Source of the DNA: an uncultured Victivallales bacterium
GTDB lineage: Bacteria > Verrucomicrobiota > Lentisphaeria > Oligosphaerales > JAFGRS01
Direction: 5' to 3'
Assembly (NCBI GenBank): GCA_903837355.1
Contig: CAILUI010000206.1
Span: 1 to 64,000 of the forward strand
DNA length: 64,000 nucleotides
The position numbers and the translations under genes were made by a program. The notes beneath the pieces are model-generated. The model was not told the DNA's origin, did no database searches, and saw nothing but the letters and a program-made list of their open reading frames with translations. Position 1 is the first letter of the stretch; each line of letters begins with the position of its first letter. Shown piece by piece: positions 1 through 8,765 of the stretch.

Positions 1-160
1 GGAAGGATAGGCAGGATCTGAGCCGGGGCCGGCATCAGAACGGCACGCGCCACGATGCCGGCCCCACCCCCGCCACACTCAATGGCCCCGGGGGACGACG
101 AAAAGGCCAGAACTGGTATCCTCTCAACAGGCCGCTCTCATATCCGTGCCACTCCGCCGC

Positions 161-2215
161 ATGACCCAGGCGGAGCTGGATGCCTTCCTTGAGAAAGCCG
201 CCGACATCCTGCGTGGCAATGTGGATCACTCTGAGTTCCGTGGCTATGTCTTCGCCCTGCTCTTCTTCAAGCGCATCAGCGACTTGTTCGAGGAAGCCGT
301 CCGCAATCTGGTGAAGAGGGTTGGCGAGGAGCTGGCGAACGACCCGGCCATGCAGAAGAAGTCGCTACCGTTCGTGGTCCCTGCGGACTCGATATGGGAC
401 GTGGTCACCAGCGGCACCAAGGAGAAGTCGGTCACCTCGCTCCAACTCGGCCAGTCGCTCAACGATGCCATGCTCGCCATTGAACGGGCCAACGCACCGA
501 AGTTCGACGGGATACTCACGAGCAAGATTGACTTCAACAGGACCGACGAGCTGCCGCGCACGAAACTCGTCGAGCTGAAGAACCACTTCTCCAGCCGGAA
601 GTTCGACCGCGCACACGTCCCCGACGACCTCTTCGGTGACGCCTACGAGTACCTTATCCGCACCTTCGCCAGCAAGGCGGGCAAGAGTTCTGGCGAGTTC
701 TACACACCGAAAGAGGTCTCTTACCTCATGTCGGAGATCATCGAGCCTGCTGAGCAGCACGAGGTCTGTGACTGGGCCAGCGGCTCTGCCTCTCTCCTGC
801 TCCAGTGTCGCGAGTACCTTCGTCGTCACCACAAAGACCCGAATAGGCTCTTCCTCTACGCACAGGAGAGCAACGTCGCGACCTACAACATCTCCCGCAT
901 CAACCTCATCCTCCACGGAGTGAACTCGTGGCACCCCGCCCACGGGGACAGCCTGCGGACGCCGAAGCATCTCACCAGCGACAGCAAGATCAAGCAGTTC
1001 GACCGCGTCGTCATGAATCCCCCGTTCTCGCTGAAGAGTTGGGGCTTCGACGACTTCACCGATGGCGACCCCTACGACCGCTTCACCTACGGGATGCCGC
1101 CAGCGGACAATGGCGACTACGCCTGGATGCAGCATGTGGCGAAGTCGCTCAAACCGGACGGCAGGGCCATCATCGTAATGTCGCAGGGCATCCTCTTCCG
1201 TGGTCAGCCGCAGTTGACGGAGGAGAACGACGGGCGGAACAAGAAGGCCGACGACGAGTACCTGATCCGCTCCGGCTTTCTCCGCGACGACCTGATCGAG
1301 GCCGTGATCGTGCTGCCCTCTGGTCTCTTCTACGGTAACAACGTCCCCGCCTGCCTCGCCATCCTGAACAAGCGCAAGCCCGCCGCCCGCAAAGGCCACG
1401 TGCTCATGATCTGGGCCAGCCGCCACTACCAGCACGCCAATCCGCAGTGTCTGCTGCGCCGCGCCGACTGCCTCCGCATCCTGCTCCCGTGGCGGGCATT
1501 TGGCGACCTCGCGAAGGCGCGGGAGATCCTTCCCGCAGAGGGCCAGGCGATCTTGGATGAGATCGCCCGTGACCGTGCGCACGCCTTGCAGGAGATTAGC
1601 GAGGCCTACGATCCCGTACTCGCCGGGCTGCCCCCGCTGCGGGCCGAGGCCGAGAGCCTTTCGGCGGACGGGTTCAGTCGATGGCAGGACAGACCCGACC
1701 CGTCACATCCGGTGTGGGGGAAGCTCTACGCGCTAGCCGCCGAGATCGCTTCGATGGAGCAACAGAGAGCCGCCCCCGTTGCCGTGAAGGAGAAGAAGGC
1801 CACGCTCAAGGCTCTGACCAAGGCGGCGAAAGACGAAGCCAGGGACCGCCTCAAGATCGCGAAGGCCCAGACCAAGATCCTGGAGAAGTTGGAGAAGGAG
1901 CGGGACGAGCGCATCTCCGAGGTCAACCGCCGCGCCGACCGCGAGACCGCCGAGGTGCAGGAAGCCATCGCCGATCTGCAACGCATCTGCGCTGACCCGG
2001 ACGCAGCCCGCCGCTACTTCGTCGTCGCAGGTAAGGACGAGATCGAGGAGAATGAGTGCAACCTCAACCTCCCGCGCTACGTGGACACATTCGAGCCGGA
2101 GGAGGAGATCGGGTTGCCCGTGGCCCTCGACGAGTTGTCCAAAGCCGAAGCGGCAACATATGAAGTGCGAGCCAAACTCCTGAATCTCCTCGACTCACAG
2201 AAGTCGGCCCTATGA
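161..2215 (+). CDS. hsdM: Type I restriction-modification DNA methyltransferase subunit HsdM
   Basis: The N6-adenine methyltransferase subunit of a type I R-M complex, working with HsdS (specificity) and HsdR (cleavage). The N-terminal 120 residues match the HsdM helical domain. The methylase core follows, with AdoMet motif I at about residue 205 and the catalytic NPPF motif at about residue 286. Motif I reads DWASGSAS, where most HsdM proteins have D-P-(A/T)-C-G-S-G. The C-terminal 150 residues are charged and likely coiled coil. I place the start at ATG 161, where family similarity begins (MTQAELDAFLEKAAD); an in-frame GTG at 146 is the alternative and neither has a strong ribosome binding site. 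The stop overlaps hsdS by 4 bp, so the genes are translationally coupled. Confidence 0.95.
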   Translation: MTQAELDAFLEKAADILRGNVDHSEFRGYVFALLFFKRISDLFEEAVRNLVKRVGEELANDPAMQKKSLPFVVPADSIWDVVTSGTKEKSVTSLQLGQSLNDAMLAIERANAPKFDGILTSKIDFNRTDELPRTKLVELKNHFSSRKFDRAHVPDDLFGDAYEYLIRTFASKAGKSSGEFYTPKEVSYLMSEIIEPAEQHEVCDWASGSASLLLQCREYLRRHHKDPNRLFLYAQESNVATYNISRINLILHGVNSWHPAHGDSLRTPKHLTSDSKIKQFDRVVMNPPFSLKSWGFDDFTDGDPYDRFTYGMPPADNGDYAWMQHVAKSLKPDGRAIIVMSQGILFRGQPQLTEENDGRNKKADDEYLIRSGFLRDDLIEAVIVLPSGLFYGNNVPACLAILNKRKPAARKGHVLMIWASRHYQHANPQCLLRRADCLRILLPWRAFGDLAKAREILPAEGQAILDEIARDRAHALQEISEAYDPVLAGLPPLRAEAESLSADGFSRWQDRPDPSHPVWGKLYALAAEIASMEQQRAAPVAVKEKKATLKALTKAAKDEARDRLKIAKAQTKILEKLEKERDERISEVNRRADRETAEVQEAIADLQRICADPDAARRYFVVAGKDEIEENECNLNLPRYVDTFEPEEEIGLPVALDELSKAEAATYEVRAKLLNLLDSQKSAL

Positions 2216-3525
2216 TACGCCACCACTTCCAGACCATCCTTTGCGACATTCCAGACGACTGGAGGGCGCGTCCGTTGCGCTCGCTCCTATCTGACGACCT
2301 GTCGGGCGACTGGGGCGACGATGAAGGGGAGGTAATGCTGGCTGTTCTGCGGAGTACCAACTTCACCGATTCGGCCAATCTGGACGTTACAGATGTCGCT
2401 CGCCGAGGGTTCACCGGAGCGAAGGCAGCGCAGATTCAGGTTCAGCCGAACGATATCCTGGTGGAGCGCTCGGGTGGAGGGCCGAATCAGCCAGTGGGAC
2501 GTGTCGCGATGGTACGTGGACCCATGCCGGGAACGGGCTTCGCCAACTTCGTTCAAGCGCTGCGCCCCAACGCGGCGACGATCAGCCCTGAACTGCTGCT
2601 GTGGGTTCTCCATCAACTCAACAGGTCGGGCTTTGTCGAAAGGCTACAGCATCAGACCACCCAGATGCGAAATCTTGATCTGCGGGACTACCTGAAGGTG
2701 CTTCTCCCCGTCCCCACAGACCCGGCTGAACAAGCCTGCATCGGCGAAACACTGAAGGCCGCAGACGGCCACATCTGCGCCATCGAGGAGCAGATCCGCG
2801 AAGCCGAACGGGTGAAGCGGAGTCTGGTTGAACAGGGCACAACCGTTGGACTTCGTGCGGGTGTAGCGACCAAGGCAACAAACCGCTACCGATACGACTT
2901 TGAGGTCAACGCTGCATGGGATCAAGTGGAGCTACGGACGCTCAAGCCGCAGATCGACTACGGCACGAACGAACCCTCGAACGACTATCGGGCGGGCGTC
3001 CCTGTAATAGCCATTCCACAAGTGCTGGCGTCCAGGTTTGCGCTCAGCGAGTTGCCATTTGCGGAGGTCTCGACTCAGGAGAAGGAGTCCCTCGAACTCA
3101 AACCGCACGATGTTCTGCTGGTGCGGACCAACGGGAACCCAAGCTACATCGGGCGCTCGACGGTGATCCCGGAGGGCGTACTGGACACCCTGACGATCTT
3201 CGCGTCCTATCTCATCCGAATCAGAGTGGATGAGCGCCGTCTGCGGGGCGCGTTTCTGAACTACGTCCTACAGAGCCAAACCGGACGTAGGCAGTCAAAC
3301 TGCCTTGCCAACACCTCTGCCGGGAACTTCAACCTTGGTGCCCGTTCGCTCAGCAGGTTCCTCATTCCGTTGCCCAAGGCCGAGGAACAGGATGACATCG
3401 TGGCGGCGCTCAACGCCTCCGACGACCTAGTCTTGGACCTACGCAAGCAACTCGCCGCCGCCCGCCGTGTGAAGCAATCGCTGCTACAGAATCTCCTCAC
3501 GGGGAAGATCCGGCTAAGACCATGA
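2212..3525 (+). CDS. hsdS: Type I restriction-modification specificity subunit HsdS
   Basis: DNA-recognition subunit that sets the bipartite target of the type I complex. At 437 residues it has the usual two-domain layout. The first target recognition domain spans about residues 15-165 and ends in a helical spacer (CIGETLKAADGHICAIEEQI). The second spans about residues 230-375 and ends in the matching helical repeat (DDIVAALNASDDLVLDLRKQ). The ATG overlaps the hsdM stop (ATGA) and its own stop overlaps the hsdR start in the same way. The recognition sequence cannot be read from the protein. Confidence 0.93.
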   Translation: MIRHHFQTILCDIPDDWRARPLRSLLSDDLSGDWGDDEGEVMLAVLRSTNFTDSANLDVTDVARRGFTGAKAAQIQVQPNDILVERSGGGPNQPVGRVAMVRGPMPGTGFANFVQALRPNAATISPELLLWVLHQLNRSGFVERLQHQTTQMRNLDLRDYLKVLLPVPTDPAEQACIGETLKAADGHICAIEEQIREAERVKRSLVEQGTTVGLRAGVATKATNRYRYDFEVNAAWDQVELRTLKPQIDYGTNEPSNDYRAGVPVIAIPQVLASRFALSELPFAEVSTQEKESLELKPHDVLLVRTNGNPSYIGRSTVIPEGVLDTLTIFASYLIRIRVDERRLRGAFLNYVLQSQTGRRQSNCLANTSAGNFNLGARSLSRFLIPLPKAEEQDDIVAALNASDDLVLDLRKQLAAARRVKQSLLQNLLTGKIRLRP

Positions 3526-6500
3526 GCACCCCAGCAACAGCAGGACCAAAGCTCTGGAATGAGGAGAGCACGGTCGAGCACCCCATCATCGGGTGGCTGG
3601 TGACACCTGAGTTGGGTTGGCGCTACGAGAACCAGACCGTCGTCAGCGAGCGATACCGTACCGACGAGGTGGAGGTGCTCCTGCTGCCCATTCTCCGGCA
3701 GAAGCTGAAAGACCTGAACCCCGGCGTGATCACCGACGACGCCCGCGCCGAAGCTATCGTCACCAGGCTGCGGGGTATCCGCGACAACGCGGAATGGATC
3801 AGGTGGATGCGCAATGAAGAGACCTACAAGTTCAGCGCTGACGAGAACGCCCAGCCGATCCGGCTGCTGGACTACGACGACCTGGAGCAGAACGATTTCC
3901 TTGTAACGAACCAGTTCTGGGTGGATGGCGGGGATCACCGTATCCGCACGGACGTACTCCTCTTCGTCAACGGTATTCCGCTGGTCAACATCGAGGCCAA
4001 GACGACTGCTCGCGACTGGCATGTGGACTGGACGGAAGGTGCCCGGCAGTGCGGGCGTTACCTCCGTGAAGCTCCGCAGCTCTATCACACCAATCTCCTC
4101 TGCGTCGGAGTGAACGAACTCACGCTACGCTACGGCGTGCCAGGCGTGAAGTTCCACTACTGGCAGACCTGGCGCAGCCCCAACCCGCATAGCCACATTG
4201 AGGGTGACAACGAGCTGAGACTTGGCATCTACGGTCTGTGCGACCGGGCCAACCTGCTCGACATCCTGCGTTACTTCGTCGTTTTCGACACTGAGCAAGG
4301 CCAACGCGTCAAGAAGGTGGCTCGCTGGCAGCAGTTCGGCGCTGCGAATGAACTGGTGAAGCGTGCCGTGGAACTCGACAAGCCACGCGGCTGGCGTCGT
4401 GGTCTCGTCTGGCACACGCAGGGATCGGGCAAGAGTCTCACAATGCTCTTTGCGGCCCGGAAGATGTGGTTCCACCCAGCGCTCCAGATGCCCACGATCA
4501 TCATCATCGTTGACCGCGATCAGCTTGAGGATCAGATCAGCGGCCAGTTCTTCCGCACAAACGCGGAGAACTGTTACGTCACGACCAGCCGTGAAGACCT
4601 CCTGGCGAAGCTCCGCGATGGCTACCGGGGCATCATCGTGACGATCATGCAGAAGTTCCAGCCGGGTGACTTCCAGGTAGACCGGCGCAACGTGGTCGTC
4701 CTCGTGGACGAAGCGCACCGCACGCAGGAGGGCGACCTTGGCATGGCCATGCGCTATGTGCTCAAAGGAGCCTCGCTGTTCGGCTTCACGGGGACGCCGA
4801 TTGAACTGGACGACCACAACACACCCCGCGCTTTTGGCCGCGAACTCTCCACCGACGATACCGGGGTTACGCGCTTTGAGCGCTACGTGGAGCCGCGTTA
4901 CTCCATCGCCGACTCAATCCGTGACCACGCAACCCTTCGCCTGGTGTGGGAACCCAGTCCCCGTGACTGGAAGCTCTGGGGCAAGGAACTCGATGAGAAG
5001 TTCGACAAGACCTTTGCCCACCTGCCCGAAGGGGAGCGCGAGCAGCTCAAGAGAGAGAATGCCGTCATTGACGTAATGGTGAAGCTGCCGCAGCGCATCA
5101 CGGACATCGCTACTGAGGTGTCCGTGCACTTCGTAGCCCACGTGCGCCCGAACCGCTTCAAGGCCATGTTGGTCTGCTACAACAAGGAGACGGTGGCGCT
5201 TTACAAAGCCGCCTTGGACGCACTGCTCGGACCTGAGGCGAGTGTCGCGATCTTCTCCGATGTGAACAAGAGGGACGAGAAGATCCCGCAGATGGTCAAA
5301 GACCTCGACATGCCGAGGGAAACGCGGGCCAAGGCGATCCGCGAGTTCCGCAAGCTGCCTTCCGACAAGCCGGAGGAACAGGACAAGGAGGAGCAGTGCT
5401 GGCGAAAAGCGGAGATCATCATCGTCTGCGACATGCTACTGACCGGCTTCGACGCGCCAATCGTGCAGACGATGTATCTGGACAAGGGGCTTAGGAATCA
5501 CGCCCTGCTTCAGGCTATCGCCCGTGTGAACCGTCCTTACAACGAGCTGAAGAAGGAAGGCGTGATACGGGATTTCTGGGGCGTCTTCAGTCACCTCAAT
5601 GAGGCACTCCGCTACGACAAGTCAGAGCTGGGTGAGGTCGCCTTTCCGCTTCAGCATGTGCGGGAGGAATTCAAGCTGCACATGGAAACCGTGCTCGATC
5701 TGCTCAAAGGCCACGAGCGGAGCGGTTCCCAGCCGTCGCTGATACGCATCCTGTCGTTCTTCAACAAGAACGAACCTGCGCGGGACAAGTTCGAGAATGG
5801 CTATGGGAAAATTCGCCAGCTCTATGAACTGCTGGAGCCAGACGACTTCCTTATGCCGTATCGCGCCGGTTATGTGTGGCTGAGCAAGCTCTATATGGTC
5901 TACCGGAAGAAGTTCTATCCGCTGGAGAAGTTCGAGACAGCGGCGGAGGACGGGGCTAAGACGCAGGAGCTGATTCGCGAGCATGTGGACGTTGCCCAGA
6001 TCAAGAAAGACTTCCCGACTTACGTCCTCGACGAGAACTACCTGACGAAGCTCGACGACATTGACCCCGACTCCAAGGCGCTCGACATCGAGGCGATGCT
6101 GGCAGCGGAGCTGAAGATCCGCGTCGATGAAGACCCGCAAGCTGAACCGCTGAGTGAGAAGCTCAAACGCGTCATCAACGAGAGGCGGAACGGTGCACTT
6201 CAGGGGATCGCTCTCATCTCGGCGCTGGAGAAGCTCGCCGGTGAAGTCGTGGATCTCGTCAATGAGGGTAAGAAGCCTGTCGGACAGTCCATCGCCCATG
6301 CTGCGCGGGACATTAACCCCGGCATCACCGAGGAACAGGCCACGGCAATTGCCGCCGCCGTGGTCGAGGAAGCTCGCAAGGTCTGTTTCCCCAACTGGCA
6401 CCTGAAGAGTGACGTGAAGTCCGACCTGTTCCTCGCCATCACCACGGTACTCGTGCAAGGGTTCAGAGACGCCAACCTGCACATGCCAGCCACCGGCTTT

Positions 6501-6572
6501 GTGGAGCGTGCCATGCGCCTGCTGGAGAAGACTCGTTTTGTAGGAAAGACAGATGAAGGCTGTGCTTCCTGA
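3522..6572 (+). CDS. hsdR: Type I restriction enzyme, endonuclease/translocase subunit HsdR
   Basis: Motor and nuclease subunit of the type I enzyme, 1016 residues, normal for the family. The N-terminal PD-(D/E)xK nuclease is visible as D144 followed by E158-A-K160. The superfamily 2 helicase core has a Walker A motif GSGKS at 301-305 and a DEAH box at 396-399, followed by an SFTGTP-like motif (FGFTGTP) and a conserved motif VI region (QAIARVNRP). The C-terminal helical part binds the methylase core. All catalytic residues I looked for are present, so the subunit appears active. It overlaps hsdS by 4 bp and the next gene by 20 bp, forming one operon with both. Confidence 0.95.
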   Translation: MSTPATAGPKLWNEESTVEHPIIGWLVTPELGWRYENQTVVSERYRTDEVEVLLLPILRQKLKDLNPGVITDDARAEAIVTRLRGIRDNAEWIRWMRNEETYKFSADENAQPIRLLDYDDLEQNDFLVTNQFWVDGGDHRIRTDVLLFVNGIPLVNIEAKTTARDWHVDWTEGARQCGRYLREAPQLYHTNLLCVGVNELTLRYGVPGVKFHYWQTWRSPNPHSHIEGDNELRLGIYGLCDRANLLDILRYFVVFDTEQGQRVKKVARWQQFGAANELVKRAVELDKPRGWRRGLVWHTQGSGKSLTMLFAARKMWFHPALQMPTIIIIVDRDQLEDQISGQFFRTNAENCYVTTSREDLLAKLRDGYRGIIVTIMQKFQPGDFQVDRRNVVVLVDEAHRTQEGDLGMAMRYVLKGASLFGFTGTPIELDDHNTPRAFGRELSTDDTGVTRFERYVEPRYSIADSIRDHATLRLVWEPSPRDWKLWGKELDEKFDKTFAHLPEGEREQLKRENAVIDVMVKLPQRITDIATEVSVHFVAHVRPNRFKAMLVCYNKETVALYKAALDALLGPEASVAIFSDVNKRDEKIPQMVKDLDMPRETRAKAIREFRKLPSDKPEEQDKEEQCWRKAEIIIVCDMLLTGFDAPIVQTMYLDKGLRNHALLQAIARVNRPYNELKKEGVIRDFWGVFSHLNEALRYDKSELGEVAFPLQHVREEFKLHMETVLDLLKGHERSGSQPSLIRILSFFNKNEPARDKFENGYGKIRQLYELLEPDDFLMPYRAGYVWLSKLYMVYRKKFYPLEKFETAAEDGAKTQELIREHVDVAQIKKDFPTYVLDENYLTKLDDIDPDSKALDIEAMLAAELKIRVDEDPQAEPLSEKLKRVINERRNGALQGIALISALEKLAGEVVDLVNEGKKPVGQSIAHAARDINPGITEEQATAIAAAVVEEARKVCFPNWHLKSDVKSDLFLAITTVLVQGFRDANLHMPATGFVERAMRLLEKTRFVGKTDEGCAS

Positions 6573-7269
6573 CTACCGCGTCCGGCGTAGTCTGAAGTCG
6601 AAGAGCCTGCGGCTGAAGGTCACGCGGGAGGAAGGGCTTTGCGTCGTTCTGCCGCATGGATTCGACGAAACCAGGGTTCCGGCGATCCTTAGGCAGAAGA
6701 GGGCTTGGATTGCGGACGCGCTGAAACGTGTCGCTGAAACACGGCGCTTTCTCGAACCGAAGCCAGTGACGCATCTTCCCGACACTGTGCGCTTGGCGGC
6801 TTTGGGCGAGACGTGGGCTGTCATCTATCGCGACGACAAAGCGGGATCTGGGCTTCGGCTGAGAACCGAGGACGGCAAGCTGGTCATCAGCGGCGCTTCG
6901 CTGGCGAGGGAAGGCGTGATCCGAAAGCTGAAAGGCTGGCTGCGCGTGCGGGTTCGTGAAGGTCTGTTTCCCATGGCGGAGATTCTAGCTGCCAGGCACC
7001 ACCTGGGACTCGCCAAGTTGCTCGTGAAGAGCCAGCGCACCCGCTGGGCCAGTTGCTCATCACGGCGCAATCTCTCGCTGAACACGAAGATGCTGTTCCT
7101 CTCCCCCGAACTCGTTCGCTACGTGCTCATCCACGAACTCTGCCACACGCTCCACATGGAACATGGAAAGGAGTTCTGGCGACTCGTGGCAGCGTATGAG
7201 CCGCGCTACAAGGTGCTGGATGGAATGTTGAGGCAGGCGTGGAAGACAGTCCCCCAGTGGATGTTCTGA
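6553..7269 (+). CDS. YgjP-family (DUF45, M48-like) metallopeptidase
   Basis: A 238-residue protein of the YgjP/WLM-like zinc metallopeptidase family often encoded beside type I restriction genes. The zinc motif HELCH lies near residue 193 and is followed by a third ligand region (HGKEFW). The WASCSSRRNLSLN stretch before it is also typical. The start lies inside the last 20 bp of hsdR, so it is the fourth gene of the hsd operon. Its substrate is unknown; in this context proteolytic control of the restriction complex is a reasonable inference but is not shown by the sequence. Confidence 0.9.
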   Translation: MKAVLPDYRVRRSLKSKSLRLKVTREEGLCVVLPHGFDETRVPAILRQKRAWIADALKRVAETRRFLEPKPVTHLPDTVRLAALGETWAVIYRDDKAGSGLRLRTEDGKLVISGASLAREGVIRKLKGWLRVRVREGLFPMAEILAARHHLGLAKLLVKSQRTRWASCSSRRNLSLNTKMLFLSPELVRYVLIHELCHTLHMEHGKEFWRLVAAYEPRYKVLDGMLRQAWKTVPQWMF

Positions 7270-7562
7270 GTGTGCTGAGAGTCCGTCCCGTGGGGGTGTG
7301 GACTACGGACACCTTTCCCATCGTCAAGCGCAGGGACGAAGCCGCCCATGGCAGCTACCGCACCAAAGACACGATCCTCCAGATGTACGACCAGATGCAG
7401 ACCGCCACCGACACCGGCCAGCCCTACCGGACCTGGCTCACCCCGCCGCCAGGCCCACCAGCCGACGCTGAGGGCAGGGTTCGTGCCGGTGTGCTGGTAC
7501 GCGGGGTGCCTGGCGAACGGGTCCGGCGACGGTATCGTGGCTTCGTGCGGAGGCTGAGGTGA
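7239..7562 (+). CDS. Small hypothetical ORF downstream of the hsd operon
   Basis: Possible 107-residue protein starting at a GTG that overlaps the end of the YgjP-family gene by 31 bp, with a weak GAGG upstream. The middle (TKDTILQMYDQMQTATDTGQ) reads like a real protein, while the C-terminus is arginine- and glycine-rich and could be out-of-frame translation. No family recognised. It fills most of the 324 bp between the peptidase gene and the next convincing gene. Otherwise I see no terminator or other structure in that interval. Confidence 0.35.
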   Translation: MEDSPPVDVLSVLRVRPVGVWTTDTFPIVKRRDEAAHGSYRTKDTILQMYDQMQTATDTGQPYRTWLTPPPGPPADAEGRVRAGVLVRGVPGERVRRRYRGFVRRLR

Positions 7563-7593
7563 GGTCGCCACCGCAACTGGGAGCCAGTGGTTC

Positions 7594-7944
7594 ATGTCGG
7601 TATGGAACGGACATGACAGCGACGGTGACGAAGAGCGGCTCAACCCCTACCGGGAACACGCCGAGCAGTACCTGTACGCAGACCGTGACTTCAGGGTCCA
7701 TGACCGCGTGGTGTTCATAGGCCCCCCGGACGAGGAGTATCAGCCCGGCATGATGCCGCCGCCAGCGCAGCACAAGCTGTACGGGAAGCATGGCGCTATC
7801 GTGGTGGGCATTTCGGAGAGCATCCACTGCTACCCGGACGACCCCGACGACAACAAGTACTGGGTCCGCTTCGATGATGACGAGAAAGGGCCGCGACAGG
7901 TGTCGGCGTCGTGGCTCGTGAAGGAAGCAGAATTCCGCCCGTAA
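7594..7944 (+). CDS. Small acidic protein with an SH3/KOW-like core
   Basis: A 116-residue acidic protein not recognised as a named family. Residues about 35-110 contain a pattern of basic turn, GKHGAIVVGI, then NKYWVRFDDDE and ASWLVKEAEF. This resembles small SH3-like or KOW-like beta barrels. There is no signal peptide or membrane segment. It lies between the type I operon and the ParB-like gene, in the same direction, about 40 bp before the latter. It may be an accessory or modulator of a neighbouring defence module, but nothing in the sequence proves it. Confidence 0.6.
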   Translation: MSVWNGHDSDGDEERLNPYREHAEQYLYADRDFRVHDRVVFIGPPDEEYQPGMMPPPAQHKLYGKHGAIVVGISESIHCYPDDPDDNKYWVRFDDDEKGPRQVSASWLVKEAEFRP

Positions 7945-7984
7945 GTCCCGAGATGCCACAGTCCCCGGACAGAGGAGCGTGCCC

Positions 7985-8707
7985 ATGTCACCCGACTCGC
8001 CTGCCAAGCTCGAACCCCACCCACTGTCCGCGCTGCTCCCGATGATGTCGGATCAGGAACTCCGAAAGCTCCGCGCCGATATCCTGAAGAACGGGCAGCA
8101 GGAGCCTATCGTGCTCTTCGAGGGGAAGATCCTCGACGGCAGGAACCGCTACCGGGCGTGCATGGACCTGGGGATCGTCGACCCGAAGAAGGAGGACTTC
8201 GCCGGGAAGCCCGAGGATGCACTCCACTACGTGATGGCGAGGAATGTGCATCGGCGGCAGCTCTCGGCATCACAAAAGGCGGTTGTGGCGCTCAATTGCT
8301 TGCCCCTCATCCAAGAGGAGACAGAGCGGGCGAGGATCGAGAAGATCAGGGCCACCATCGACGCCAAGAAGGGGATGGGGGAACTGCTGCCCTCATCTCC
8401 CAGGAAGCTCAAATCCACAGACTTGGCCGGGGCGATTGTAGGTGTCTCCGGCAGGTACGTGGCGGACGCACAACTCCTTCAGAAGAAAGCCCCCGATCTG
8501 CTCGACAAGGTGTTCGCAAGGGCGATCCCGCTCTCCAAGGCCGTGCGAAAGTACAAGACGACGGCAGGCGCGAAGCGTGGGCCGAAGGCGAAGCCGCTAC
8601 AGGGCGAACTCAAGGCTCTGATGCTCAAGCTGGAGGGCAAGCCGTCTGTGGTCAAGCACTTGGAGAAGGCACTGGAAGAGCTTGTGAGGCTGGAGGCGAA
8701 GGGGTAG
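7985..8707 (+). CDS. ParB/Srx-fold DNA-binding protein
   Basis: A 240-residue protein with an N-terminal ParB/Srx domain. The stretch KNGQQEPIVLFEGKILDGRN and the following R-Y-R-A are the classic ParB-like pocket. A middle region (LSASQKAVVA) and a predicted helix-turn-helix near residues 140-165 (STDLAGAIVGVSGRYVADA) follow, with a lysine-rich tail. The ATG at 7985 has GAGGAG seven bases upstream; the in-frame GTG at 7979 is too close to that site. It is not in a parAB pair. Its place directly before mcrBC suggests a regulator or a DNA-bound CTP/ATP-using accessory rather than a partition protein. Function is inferred. Confidence 0.8.
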   Translation: MSPDSPAKLEPHPLSALLPMMSDQELRKLRADILKNGQQEPIVLFEGKILDGRNRYRACMDLGIVDPKKEDFAGKPEDALHYVMARNVHRRQLSASQKAVVALNCLPLIQEETERARIEKIRATIDAKKGMGELLPSSPRKLKSTDLAGAIVGVSGRYVADAQLLQKKAPDLLDKVFARAIPLSKAVRKYKTTAGAKRGPKAKPLQGELKALMLKLEGKPSVVKHLEKALEELVRLEAKG

Positions 8708-8765
8708 GCGCTAGCAGTCCGGCATGATCTTGGCGGACGAGCGAACTGAGGCAGAGGCTCTGCAT

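Noticed and set aside
365..1582. A 405-codon minus-strand frame inside hsdM
   Set aside because: Shadow of the hsdM frame; contains no family motif.
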